Positions 1 through 8,127 are shown, numbered from the stretch's first letter. The stretch: DNA of 15,343 nucleotides from Rhodospirillaceae bacterium CCH5-H10 (GCA_001557035.1 LSKJ01000799.1:1-15343), one strand, 5' to 3'. The notes: a model not told the origin generated them from the letters alone. A program made the numbers and translations.

Positions 1-82
1 CTCCTGCTCGGTCGAGAAGCTGGGCGCGGCGCCCGCCATGCCGACCGACCGCGAAGTTGCGGCACGGCTGGCGAAAGCCTAA
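1..82 (+). CDS. C-terminal tail of an unidentified protein (partial)
   Basis: An open frame enters from the left edge (first full codon at base 2) and ends at a TAA at 80-82. It encodes about 26 residues ending in PTDREVAARLAKA. The stretch is Ala/Arg/Lys-rich and contains one Cys near the edge; it is too short to assign to a family. It ends 9 bases before the alaX start, so the two are probably co-transcribed. In other alphaproteobacteria I recall a cysteine synthase near alaX/sseA/metC homologues, but nothing visible here confirms that identity. Confidence 0.55.
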   Translation, partial: SCSVEKLGAAPAMPTDREVAARLAKA

Positions 83-91
83 ATCCCCGTC

Positions 92-793
92 ATGGTCGAA
101 GAACTCTTCAGGCAGGATGCCTACATTCGCGAAGCCGATGCCATCGTGACCGCAGCCGAGGAGCGCGGCGTGCGGCTCGATCGCTCGATTTTCTATCCCA
201 CCGGCGGAGGACAGCCCGGCGATACCGGCATCCTGCGCTGGGACGGCGGCGAGGCGAAGATCGTCGACACGGTGAAGGCCGATGGCGGTGACGTGCTGCA
301 CGTGCTCGCGCCCGATGCGCCTCGCCCTGCTGTCGGAACGAAAGTCCATACCGCGCTCGACTGGGAGCGCCGGCATCTCCACATGCGCATGCACACGGCG
401 ATGCATGTGATGTCATCGGTCATCAAGGGCAGCGTCACCGGCGGCCAGGTCGGCGCCGACAAGAGCCGCCTAGACTTCAACCTCGACGGCGAGGTGCCGA
501 CCAAGGAATGGGTCACCGAGGAGGTCAACAAGCTGATCGCGCTCGACCGGCCGGTGACGCCGCAATGGATCACCGACGAGGAGCTGACGGCACGCCCCGA
601 GCTGGTGAAGACGATGAGCGTGCGACCGCCGATGGGCGCGGGCCGCGTCCGCCTTCTCGCGATCGAAGGCGTCGACCTGCAGGCCTGCGGCGGCACCCAT
701 GTCGCCCGCACCGGCGAGATCGGCCGCATCGAGTGCACCAAGATCGAGAACAAGGGAAAGATGAACCGGCGCTTCATCATCGCGCTGGCCTGA
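92..793 (+). CDS. alaX: Alanyl-tRNA editing protein (AlaX type)
   Basis: This 233-aa protein is a free-standing homologue of the AlaRS editing domain. The family hydrolyses mischarged Ser- or Gly-tRNA(Ala) in the cytosol. The sequence shows the glycine-rich motif GGGQPGDTG at residues 38-46 and both halves of the zinc site: HTAMH (H101, H105) and CGGTH (C199, H203). The N-terminal beta-barrel part is present, and the length fits the medium AlaX-M class rather than the short class. There is no catalytic aminoacylation domain. The ATG at 92 lies 9 bases after the preceding stop; no clear Shine-Dalgarno is seen, which suits translational coupling. A long palindrome separates it from sseA. The family call is firm; which mischarged tRNA it prefers cannot be read from sequence. 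Confidence 0.93.
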   Translation: MVEELFRQDAYIREADAIVTAAEERGVRLDRSIFYPTGGGQPGDTGILRWDGGEAKIVDTVKADGGDVLHVLAPDAPRPAVGTKVHTALDWERRHLHMRMHTAMHVMSSVIKGSVTGGQVGADKSRLDFNLDGEVPTKEWVTEEVNKLIALDRPVTPQWITDEELTARPELVKTMSVRPPMGAGRVRLLAIEGVDLQACGGTHVARTGEIGRIECTKIENKGKMNRRFIIALA

Positions 794-803
794 TCGAAAG
801 AAC

Positions 804-870
804 AAGGATCCTTCGCTTCGCTCAGGATGACACGACATCGGTGTCATCCCGAGCGAAGCGAGGGACCCTT
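804..870. repeat. REP-like long inverted repeat between alaX and sseA
   Basis: Two 30-base arms (804-833 and 841-870) are reverse complements at 27 of 30 positions, around a 7-base loop (834-840). The right arm contains GAGCGAAGCGAGGGA and the left arm TCGCTTCGCTC. From general knowledge, this core (TGTCATCCTGAGCGAAGCGAAGG-like) is a dispersed palindromic element found in many unrelated bacterial genomes. It fills most of the alaX-sseA gap and ends 36 bases before the sseA ATG. It could form a strong RNA hairpin that acts as an attenuator, an mRNA stabiliser or a weak terminator, or it could be a neutral mobile repeat. There is no T-run to mark an intrinsic terminator. No second copy was found in the window. 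Confidence 0.85.
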
Positions 871-906
871 GAGCGACGCCGACAAGAGACGAAGAGGAAC
901 ACCCCG

Positions 907-1764
907 ATGGAATACGCAAGGCCCGACGCCCTCGTCAGCACCGAATGGCTCGCCGCGCGACTCGATGCGCCGGACGTGCGCGTCGTCGACGGCTCGTTCT
1001 ACCTGCCGGCGCAGAAGCGCGATCCGAAGGCCGAATTCGCGCAGCAGCACATTCCGGGCGCCGTGTTCTTCGACATCGACGAGATCGCCGACACGACGAG
1101 CCCGCTGCCGCACATGCTGCCGCCGCCCGACAAGTTCTCCTCCCGCGTCCGCAGGCTTGGCCTGGGCGACGGCAACAAGATCGTGATCTACGACACCACG
1201 CCGATGACCGGCGCCTGCCGCGTGTGGTGGATGTTTCGTGCCATGGGCTACAAGGACGTGTCGGTCCTGAACGGCGGCCTGCCCAAGTGGATGAGCGAGG
1301 GCCGGCCCGTCACCGACGATCCGACGCCGCCGCGCGAGCGGCACTTCACCGCGCGACTCAACAACTCTCTGGTCCGCTCGGTCGACGATGTGCTGGGCCT
1401 GATCGAGAGCAAGCGCGAGCAGATCGTCGATGCGCGCGCCGCCGCCCGCTTCCGCGGCGAAGCGCCGGAACCGCGCGCCGGCCTGCGCGGCGGGCACATG
1501 CCGGGCGCGTTCAACCTCCCCTACAACGAGCTGCTCGATCCGGCGACCGGCACGGTGCTGCCGGCCGACAAGCTGGCGGCTCGCATCGCGGCATCCGGCA
1601 TCGATCCCACGAAGAAGGTCACGGCGAGCTGCGGCTCCGGCGTCACCGCGTGTGTGATCGCGCTCGGCCTCTATCTCACCGGAGCACCCGAGGCCGCGGT
1701 CTATGACGGCTCGTGGACCGAATGGGGCGGACGCGCCGACACGCCGATCGTGACGGGTCCCTGA
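907..1764 (+). CDS. sseA: 3-mercaptopyruvate sulfurtransferase (tandem rhodanese)
   Basis: This 285-aa protein transfers sulfur from 3-mercaptopyruvate to a thiol or cyanide acceptor, in cysteine catabolism. It has two rhodanese domains: an inactive N-terminal one (about 8-130, with GAVFFDIDEIAD and VVDGSFYLP) and a catalytic C-terminal one (about 155-282, with QIVDARAAARF and GGHMPGAFNLPY). The active-site loop is CGSGVTA with the persulfide cysteine at C242. CG[S/T]GVT loops mark mercaptopyruvate sulfurtransferases, whereas thiosulfate rhodaneses have a basic CRxGxR-like loop. The ATG at 907 is supported by an AGAGGAA Shine-Dalgarno at 893-899 with a 7-base spacer. metC follows after 46 bases on the same strand, consistent with a sulfur amino-acid group. 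Length is typical of the family and no defect is visible. Confidence 0.92.
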   Translation: MEYARPDALVSTEWLAARLDAPDVRVVDGSFYLPAQKRDPKAEFAQQHIPGAVFFDIDEIADTTSPLPHMLPPPDKFSSRVRRLGLGDGNKIVIYDTTPMTGACRVWWMFRAMGYKDVSVLNGGLPKWMSEGRPVTDDPTPPRERHFTARLNNSLVRSVDDVLGLIESKREQIVDARAAARFRGEAPEPRAGLRGGHMPGAFNLPYNELLDPATGTVLPADKLAARIAASGIDPTKKVTASCGSGVTACVIALGLYLTGAPEAAVYDGSWTEWGGRADTPIVTGP

Positions 1765-1810
1765 GGTCTATCGCTGGCCGCCGGCTCGAAGCCTGTGCCA
1801 TAGTTGATTC

Positions 1811-3007
1811 ATGACCTCCAAGAAAACTTATACCCGACCCGACACTGTTTTGGCCGTCTCGGGCCGCGATCCCGACAACAACTTCGGCATCGTCAATCCG
1901 CCCGTCTATCACGCGTCGACGATCCTCTCGCCGACGATGGACAAGTTCGAGAACCGCATCCCGTTCGAGGGCTACGGCTACGGACGCAACGGCACGCCGA
2001 CGCAGAAAGCGCTGGAAGACGCCGTCGCCGCCATCGAGGGCGCGCACCGCTCCATCGCCGTGCAGTCGGGACTGGCCGCCGTCACCGGCGCCATCGTGGG
2101 CTTCCTGAAGACCGGCGACCATATGCTGGTGACCGACAATGCCTACGGCCCGGCGCGCCGCTTCGCCAACACCACGCTGAAGGGCTTCGGCGTCGAGACC
2201 ACCTACTTCGATCCGATGATCGGCGGCGAGGGTCTCGCCAAGCTGATGCGGCCCAACACGAAGGTCGTGTATCTCGAGGCGCCGGGCTCGCAGACCTTCG
2301 AAGTGCAGGATGTGGACGGCATGGCCGCCGTCGCGAAGAAGGCCGGCGCGACCGTCATGATCGACAATACCTGGGCAACGCCGCTCTACTTCAGGCCATT
2401 CGACCATGGCTGCGACATCTCCATCCACGCCGGGACCAAGTACATCGTCGGTCACTCGGACGCGATGATGGGCATCATCTCCTGCGCCACGCGCGAGATG
2501 TTCGAGACGGCGAAGACGGCCTGCCAGTCGTTCGGCTTCCATGCCGCGCCCGACGATTGCTACCTCGCGCTCCGCGGCCTGCGCACCATGGGCGTGCGCC
2601 TGCGCCACCACGAGAAGAGCGGCCTCGAGATCGCCAATTGGCTGAAGACCCGGCCCGAAGTCGACAAGGTGCTGCACCCGGCCCTCCCCGATTGCCCCGG
2701 CCACGAGAACTGGAAGAAGCAGTTCAAGGGTTCGTCGGGTCTGTTCTCGTTCACGCTGCGCGACGGCATCAAGCGCCCGGCGGTCGCCGCCATGCTCGAC
2801 GGCATGGACATCTTCGGCATGGGCGCGAGCTGGGGCGGCTATGAGAGCCTCATGATCCCGGCCCATCCCGACCAGTACCGCACCGCCGTGCCGTGGCCCG
2901 AGGGCAAGCAGCTTCTGCGCGTGCATATCGGCCTGGAAGACGTCGAGGATCTGAAGACGGATCTGGCCGAAGGCTTCGAGCGGCTCAACCGGGCGCACAA
3001 CGCCTGA
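1811..3007 (+). CDS. metC: Cystathionine beta-lyase, PLP-dependent
   Basis: This 398-aa enzyme of the Cys/Met-metabolism PLP family cleaves cystathionine to homocysteine, pyruvate and ammonia, in methionine synthesis. Key residues line up with E. coli MetC: the Schiff-base lysine K210 in GTKYIVGHSDAMMG, D185 in MIDNTWATP, the phosphate-binding YGR at 57-59, the Tyr in TDNAYGP, and the W341 region SWGGYESL followed by LLRVHIGLEDVEDL. SWGGYESL-type sequences favour beta-lyase over gamma-synthase or gamma-lyase, though substrate overlap within the family is common. The ATG at 1811 has no strong Shine-Dalgarno. It may be read from the sseA transcript (46-base gap). The following 141 bases before the next gene contain only a weak hairpin. 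Confidence 0.93.
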   Translation: MTSKKTYTRPDTVLAVSGRDPDNNFGIVNPPVYHASTILSPTMDKFENRIPFEGYGYGRNGTPTQKALEDAVAAIEGAHRSIAVQSGLAAVTGAIVGFLKTGDHMLVTDNAYGPARRFANTTLKGFGVETTYFDPMIGGEGLAKLMRPNTKVVYLEAPGSQTFEVQDVDGMAAVAKKAGATVMIDNTWATPLYFRPFDHGCDISIHAGTKYIVGHSDAMMGIISCATREMFETAKTACQSFGFHAAPDDCYLALRGLRTMGVRLRHHEKSGLEIANWLKTRPEVDKVLHPALPDCPGHENWKKQFKGSSGLFSFTLRDGIKRPAVAAMLDGMDIFGMGASWGGYESLMIPAHPDQYRTAVPWPEGKQLLRVHIGLEDVEDLKTDLAEGFERLNRAHNA

Positions 3008-3026
3008 GTTTGAGCAAACCTGCAGT

Positions 3027-3044
3027 TGCGGGTGTCGCACCGCA
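3027..3044 (+). terminator. Weak hairpin after metC, possible terminator
   Basis: TGCGGGTG, a TCG loop, then CACCGCA can pair with one bulged G, starting 20 bases after the metC stop. No T-run follows, so intrinsic termination is doubtful. The rest of the 3008-3148 gap is less G+C-rich than the genes before it. It presumably carries the promoter of the next operon, but I could not settle on a -35/-10 pair. Confidence 0.2.
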
Positions 3045-3148
3045 GCCCGCAGCCTGTCCTGACCTCATGCTGGTAATTCGGTATCGAAGCACGTACCTTG
3101 TCCGAGGGTATAGCGAGCGTAGCTTGAGATTTCTTTCTTGGGGCCGCG

Positions 3149-5680
3149 ATGCCGCCGACCTTTGGAAAAGCTCGAACGACGGGGCCGGTTGGTAGCGGCT
3201 TCGGGGAGCGCGCGGCTGCTGCCCATCTTGCGGCAATCGCCACGTCTTCCGAAGACGCCATCGTCGGCAAAGACCTCGACGGCATCATCACTTGCTGGAA
3301 TCCCGCCGCCGAAAGGATATTCGGCTACACCGCCGAAGAGATGATCGGCTCCTCCATCATGAAGCTGATCCCTCCTGCGAAGGAGGCTGAGGAAATCGAA
3401 ATCCTGGTGGCGATACGGCGCGGCGAAGCCGTGCCTCGCTTCGAGACCGTACGACAGACGAAAGATGGACGGCTGATCGAAGTCTCGCTGACCGTGTCGC
3501 CCGTATGCGACGAAGCTGGCGTGGCGATCGGCGCTTCGAAGCTTCTGCGCGACCTGAGCCAGCTGAAGAAACAGGAACGCGAGATCCTGCGGCTGTCCCG
3601 GCTATACGCGGCACTGAGCCAGATCAACCAGTCCATCATGCGGCTGCCGGACCGGAATCGGCTGTTCCACGAGATCTGCCGTCATCTCGTCGATTCTGGC
3701 GGGTTCCGTGTGGCCTGGATCGGTTTGCACGACCCGACGACATGCCAGATCGTGCCGGTCGCGCATGCCGGCTCTGAAGCCGACTACGTCAAAAGCATCG
3801 AAATCTATTCCGATGATCGGCCGCAAGGGCACAGCCCTACCGCACTGGCATTCCGCTCGGGCAAGGCTCACGTCTGCAACGACATGTTCGATGACCCGGC
3901 AACATCGAGATGGCGAGCGGAAGTCAGGAAGCTCGCGTTCAGGGCCTCCGCTGCCTTTCCCGTGCAGACGGATGGCCGAACCTGCGGTGTCCTGACGGTT
4001 TATGCCACCCAGGCCGACTATTTCCAGGACAGAGAAGTGGCCCTTCTCCAGGAAGCGGCTGGCGATATTTCTTTCGCCCTCGACAATCTGGCGCGCGATG
4101 AAGAGCGGAAACGCGCGGAGGAAGCTGTAAGGAACGAGAAGATCTTCTCCGACGCCATGATCGACAGCATGCCGGGGGTCCTCTACTTCTACGATGAGAA
4201 CGGCCGTTTCCTGCGCTGGAACAAGAATTTTGAGATCGTCTCGGGATACTCCGCCGCGGAAATCGAGCGCATGAGCCCACTTGAATTCTTCCGGGGTGAC
4301 GACAAGCAGATTCTCAGCGAGCGCATCGCGGAGGTGTTCGAAACCGGCGCCGCGTTCGTGGAGGCGCCGTTCGTCGCCAAGGATGGCACGGCGACACGCT
4401 ATTTCTTCACCGGCCGCCGCATAGTCTTCGAGGGCCGGACCTGCCTGGTGGGCATGGGCATCGACGTATCCGAGCGCGCACGCGCGGAGTCGGAACGACA
4501 GGCGACCGAGGGGCGCTATCGAACGCTCTTCGAATATGCACCCGACGGCATTCTCATTGCCGATCGCCAGTCGCGCTACCTGGATGCCAATGAAAGCATC
4601 TGCCGGATGCTGGGTTACTCACGCGATGAAATCGTCGGTCGGCACGCTTCAGACATCGTTGCTCCCGGGGAGAAACGGCATATCGGCGAAACGCTCATCG
4701 AGATCAACGTTGCGGGAGCCGACCACCATCGCGAATGGCAGTTCAAGCGCAAGGACGGCTCGGTGTTTCCGGCCGAAGTGATCGCGACCTTGATGCCCGA
4801 CGGCAATCTGATGGGGATGATACGGGACGTTACGGAACGAAAGGAAGCCGAACGGGCGCTACGCGACATCAATCAGACGCTCGAACTCAAGGTCGCGGAG
4901 CGTACTGCCGATCTAGAAGGCGCCGTGGCGCATGCCGAGAGGGCCGATCAGATAAAATCCGCGTTTCTGGCGACCATGTCGCACGAGCTGCGGACACCGC
5001 TCAACTCCATCATTGGCTTCACCGGCATCGTCCTGCAGGGCCTGGCCGGCCCACTCAACCCGGAGCAGACCAAGCAACTCGGCATGGTGCGTTCGAGCGC
5101 CCGCCATCTGCTCGATCTCATCAATGACATTCTCGATATTTCCAAGATCGAGGCCGGCCAGCTGAAAATCCACGCTGCGCCGTTTGATTTGCCCGACCTC
5201 ATCGAGCGGGTGGTCACGCTGGTCAAGCCGCTCGCCGACAAGAAGGGGCTGACCCTCACGGTAGCGGCGGCGACGGGACCACTGGAGGTCGTCGGAGACC
5301 AGCGGCGGCTTCAGCAGATCCTGATCAACCTGCTGAACAATGCGATCAAGTTCACCGACCGCGGTGGCGTGACACTGACTGTGGAACCCCTGCGGGACTT
5401 CAGAAGCCTTCCCGAAGCACCATCGCGGCCGGCCGTTCAGCTGAGTGTTGCCGACACAGGCATCGGTATCAGGCCCGAGGACCTGGCGACTCTCTTCAAT
5501 CCGTTTCGCCAGATCGACAGCGGCCTGGCGCGGCAGCATGAGGGTACTGGCCTCGGCCTGGCGATCTGTCGCCGGCTTGCCGTGCTGATGGGCGGCGAAA
5601 TCTCGGCCACCAGCAAATGGAACGAGGGCAGCACCTTCACGGTGACGATCCCCTTGACCAGGGAGTTGTCGACGCCATGA
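3149..5680 (+). CDS. Soluble sensor histidine kinase, PAS-GAF-PAS-PAS-HisKA-HATPase
   Basis: This 843-aa kinase has no membrane segment, so it is predicted to be a cytosolic sensor. Domains in order: PAS1 (about 25-130, with CWNPAAERIFGYT), GAF (about 150-318, opening with RLYAALSQINQSI), PAS2 (about 329-450, with WNKNFEIVSGY), PAS3 (about 452-570, with DANESICRMLGYS), a coiled-coil linker (about 571-605), HisKA with phospho-histidine H612 in SHELRTPLNSIIGF, and an HATPase domain. The HATPase N box includes N727 and N731 in NLLNNAIKFTD; the G1 box is DTGIGI (769-774) and the G2 box is EGTGLGL (798-804). All catalytic boxes look intact. It lacks a receiver of its own, but its stop overlaps the next gene's start (ATGA), so the DivK-like receiver is its likely partner. 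The ATG at 3149 has no convincing Shine-Dalgarno; it was chosen because it precedes PAS1 closely. The sensed signal is unknown. Confidence 0.92.
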   Translation: MPPTFGKARTTGPVGSGFGERAAAAHLAAIATSSEDAIVGKDLDGIITCWNPAAERIFGYTAEEMIGSSIMKLIPPAKEAEEIEILVAIRRGEAVPRFETVRQTKDGRLIEVSLTVSPVCDEAGVAIGASKLLRDLSQLKKQEREILRLSRLYAALSQINQSIMRLPDRNRLFHEICRHLVDSGGFRVAWIGLHDPTTCQIVPVAHAGSEADYVKSIEIYSDDRPQGHSPTALAFRSGKAHVCNDMFDDPATSRWRAEVRKLAFRASAAFPVQTDGRTCGVLTVYATQADYFQDREVALLQEAAGDISFALDNLARDEERKRAEEAVRNEKIFSDAMIDSMPGVLYFYDENGRFLRWNKNFEIVSGYSAAEIERMSPLEFFRGDDKQILSERIAEVFETGAAFVEAPFVAKDGTATRYFFTGRRIVFEGRTCLVGMGIDVSERARAESERQATEGRYRTLFEYAPDGILIADRQSRYLDANESICRMLGYSRDEIVGRHASDIVAPGEKRHIGETLIEINVAGADHHREWQFKRKDGSVFPAEVIATLMPDGNLMGMIRDVTERKEAERALRDINQTLELKVAERTADLEGAVAHAERADQIKSAFLATMSHELRTPLNSIIGFTGIVLQGLAGPLNPEQTKQLGMVRSSARHLLDLINDILDISKIEAGQLKIHAAPFDLPDLIERVVTLVKPLADKKGLTLTVAAATGPLEVVGDQRRLQQILINLLNNAIKFTDRGGVTLTVEPLRDFRSLPEAPSRPAVQLSVADTGIGIRPEDLATLFNPFRQIDSGLARQHEGTGLGLAICRRLAVLMGGEISATSKWNEGSTFTVTIPLTRELSTP

Positions 5681-6057
5681 GCCCGACAGTTCTGCTGATC
5701 GAGGACAACGAGCAGAACCGCTATCTCGTGACATTCCTGCTCGAACAGCGAGGCTTCGACGTCGTCTCGGCCAACGACGGTCCGCATGGTCTCGAACTCG
5801 CTGCCAAACGAACACCCGATCTCGTCCTCCTCGATATCCAGCTACCCATCATGCACGGGTATGATGTCGCCCGCGCGCTGCGGGCGCTCGAAAACCTGCG
5901 CGATACGCCAATCGTCGCCGTCACCTCCTATGCCATGGTCGGCGATCGCGAGAAGTGCCTGGCCGCCGGCTGCAATGGCTACATCGAGAAGCCCATAAAC
6001 CCCGAGACCTTCGTCGCCGAAATCGAGCGCTTCGTCGGGCCGCGAGGAACGCCATGA
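5677..6057 (+). CDS. Single-domain response regulator, DivK-like
   Basis: This 126-aa protein is a single receiver domain with no output domain. Visible receiver residues are E9 and D10 (Mg-binding acids), phospho-acceptor D53 in LLDIQLPIMHGYD, T83 and K105 in IEKPINPE. The DIQLP...G and AVTSYAM segments resemble DivK/PleD receivers. Such proteins pass phosphate on or bind kinases rather than DNA. The ATG at 5677 overlaps the upstream kinase stop (ATGA), and its own stop overlaps the next start in the same way, so all three genes are translationally coupled. A GGGAG at 5661-5665 is rather far upstream. It most likely shuttles phosphoryl groups between the flanking kinases; that direction is inference. 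Longer in-frame starts upstream lie inside the kinase gene and were rejected. Confidence 0.9.
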   Translation: MSPTVLLIEDNEQNRYLVTFLLEQRGFDVVSANDGPHGLELAAKRTPDLVLLDIQLPIMHGYDVARALRALENLRDTPIVAVTSYAMVGDREKCLAAGCNGYIEKPINPETFVAEIERFVGPRGTP

Positions 6058-8108
6058 GCCGGATTCTCGTCGTCGACGACAAGGAAGAGAATCGCTACTA
6101 CCTGGAGGCCCTTCTCACCGGCCATTCCTTCGTCGTCGAAAGCGCACGCCATGGCGCAGAAGCGCTGACGATGGCGCGCCAAAACCCGCCCGATATCGTG
6201 ATCTCCGATCTTCTGATGCCCGTCATGGACGGTTACACCCTGCTTCGCCACTGGAAGGCCGACGCCCGTCTGAAAAGCAAGCCGTTCATCGTTTACACGG
6301 CGACATACACCGAACCGGAAGACGAACGCCTGGCCCTCAGTCTCGGCGCCGACGCCTTCATCCTCAAGCCTGCCGAGCCAGAGGATTTCTTGAATCGCCT
6401 GCGCGAAGTGCAGGCCCGCGTCGCGTCTTCTTCGCCGGCGGAGCCGAAGGCACATGCAGCGAACGACAGCGATCTGCTCAGGAACTATAGCGAGACACTG
6501 ATTCGGAAACTGGAAGAAAAGACACTCCAACTGGAAGAGGCAAATCGAGCGCTCGAGCGCGACATCGCCAGTCGCAGAATCGTCGAGACCGCGCTCCGGG
6601 AGAGCGAGGCGCACTTCAGGACGCTGGCCGAAGCCGTGCCGCAGATCGTCTGGGTGGCGTTGCCCGACGGTGCCAACGTGTATTTCAATCGGCATTGGAC
6701 GGACTACACCGGTCTCTCCCAAGACGAGAGCACGGGTCATGGATGGTTCAAGGCGTTTCATCCGGCGGACGCCGAAGCCGTGCGCCGCGCATGGCAACTC
6801 GTCAGAGAGAGCGGCCAGATCTATTCGCTCGAATGCCGCCTGAAGCGCGCTGATGGCGTCTATCGATGGTGGCTCGTCCGCAGCGCCCCTTTTCAGGACG
6901 GCAACGGCAAGATCGTCCAGTGGTTTGGCACATGTACCGACATTCATGACCTCAAGGAGACGCAGGAGCAGTTGCGTCAGTCGCAGCGGCTGGAGGTCGT
7001 TGGACAGCTGACCGGCGGTATCGCGCACGATTTCAACAACATCCTGAATGTCATTCTCGCCAACGTGGAGGCACTCGAGGAAGAGGAAGAGCTGGCGCCG
7101 GCGGCATCGGAACGCGTTGCGCGGATCGGTCGCTCCGTCGATCGTGCCACCGACCTCATTCGCCAGCTGCTTGCATTTTCGCGCAAGCAGCCGCTGCGGC
7201 CCCAGAACATGAGCGTCACCGAGCTGGTGGCGAGCACCGGCAAGCTACTGCGTCGTGCACTCGGCGAGCAGATCGACATCGATTCCGCCCTCGCCGACGA
7301 CCTCTGGACGGTCAATGTCGACCGCGCCCAGCTTGAATCAGCCCTTGTCAACCTTTGCGTCAATTCGCGGGATGCGATGCCGAACGGCGGACGGCTCCGG
7401 ATCGAAACCCGTAACGTCGTACTCGATGCCGAGTATGTCTCCCGGAACGCCAGTTCCATGGCAGGCGACTACGTGCTGCTTTCGGTAACCGATACGGGTA
7501 CCGGGATCGCACCCGACGTACTCGACAAGGTCTTCGAACCCTTTTTCACGACCAAGGAGGAAGGCAAGGGAACAGGTTTGGGGCTCAGCATGGTCTATGG
7601 CTTCATCAAGCAGTCGAACGGTCAGATCGAGATTCTGAGCCAGGTCGGTCGGGGCACAACCGTGAACCTCTACCTGCCGCGCGGCGATGGCGAGGCCGAA
7701 AGCGTGCCCGTGCCCCGGCCGACTGGCCTGCCGCGAGGAAGTGAGCGCATTCTGATGGTCGAGGACGACGTCGACGTCCGCGCCAGCGTCCGCGCCCAAC
7801 TGAAGAGCCTTGGCTACGACGTCGCCGAGGCGGCCGATGGCGAGACGGGACTGGCTCGGTGTGCCGAAGCAACGCATCCCTTCGACATCCTCCTGACCGA
7901 CGTGATCATGCCCGGCAGACTCAACGGACGCCAACTCGCCGATGATGTCATCAGACGTTGGCCAAGCACCCGGGTCGTGTTCATGTCCGGCTATTCGGAA
8001 GACGCGATCGTCCATGACGGGCGAATCGATCCCGGCGTGCTGCTCTTGACGAAGCCGTTCCGGAAGGCCGATCTCGCGCACATCCTGCGCCGCGCTTTGG
8101 ACGGCTGA
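6054..8108 (+). CDS. Hybrid histidine kinase, REC-PAS-HisKA-HATPase-REC
   Basis: This 684-aa cytosolic hybrid kinase has receivers at both ends. REC1 (1-120) has D8/D9, phospho-acceptor D52, T82 and K105. A coiled coil (about 139-182) leads to a PAS domain (about 184-305, with VYFNRHWTDYTGLS). The kinase core follows: H325 in GGIAHDFNNILNVI, N433 and N437 in NLCVNSRDAM, G1 DTGTGI, and G2 GKGTGLGLSMVYGF. REC2 (about 565-684) has E570/D571/D572, D616 in LLTDVIMPG, S645 and K667. The HDFNN H box is of the NtrB-like sort. The ATG at 6054 overlaps the preceding stop (ATGA) and has GAGGAA at 6044-6049; a longer frame from 5955 is only antecedent coding sequence. No Hpt or DNA-binding domain is present, so the final output is encoded elsewhere or is protein-protein. 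Confidence 0.93.
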   Translation: MSRILVVDDKEENRYYLEALLTGHSFVVESARHGAEALTMARQNPPDIVISDLLMPVMDGYTLLRHWKADARLKSKPFIVYTATYTEPEDERLALSLGADAFILKPAEPEDFLNRLREVQARVASSSPAEPKAHAANDSDLLRNYSETLIRKLEEKTLQLEEANRALERDIASRRIVETALRESEAHFRTLAEAVPQIVWVALPDGANVYFNRHWTDYTGLSQDESTGHGWFKAFHPADAEAVRRAWQLVRESGQIYSLECRLKRADGVYRWWLVRSAPFQDGNGKIVQWFGTCTDIHDLKETQEQLRQSQRLEVVGQLTGGIAHDFNNILNVILANVEALEEEEELAPAASERVARIGRSVDRATDLIRQLLAFSRKQPLRPQNMSVTELVASTGKLLRRALGEQIDIDSALADDLWTVNVDRAQLESALVNLCVNSRDAMPNGGRLRIETRNVVLDAEYVSRNASSMAGDYVLLSVTDTGTGIAPDVLDKVFEPFFTTKEEGKGTGLGLSMVYGFIKQSNGQIEILSQVGRGTTVNLYLPRGDGEAESVPVPRPTGLPRGSERILMVEDDVDVRASVRAQLKSLGYDVAEAADGETGLARCAEATHPFDILLTDVIMPGRLNGRQLADDVIRRWPSTRVVFMSGYSEDAIVHDGRIDPGVLLLTKPFRKADLAHILRRALDG

Positions 8109-8127
8109 GCGCGTAAGGGGCACAGCC

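Noticed and set aside
470..919. Minus-strand frame containing the CHPERSEGS peptide
   Set aside because: That peptide is the translation of the palindromic repeat at 804-870, and the rest is antisense to alaX, whose frame carries conserved zinc and GGGQP motifs.
1676..3040. 454-aa minus-strand frame across metC
   Set aside because: It is a shadow frame caused by high third-position G+C; the plus strand encodes an intact PLP lyase with all active-site residues.
5955..6053. Longer start for the hybrid kinase, 33 residues upstream
   Set aside because: These codons overlap the end of the DivK-like gene in another frame and read as an Arg-rich shadow; the receiver domain begins exactly at ATG 6054 with a good GAGGAA site.
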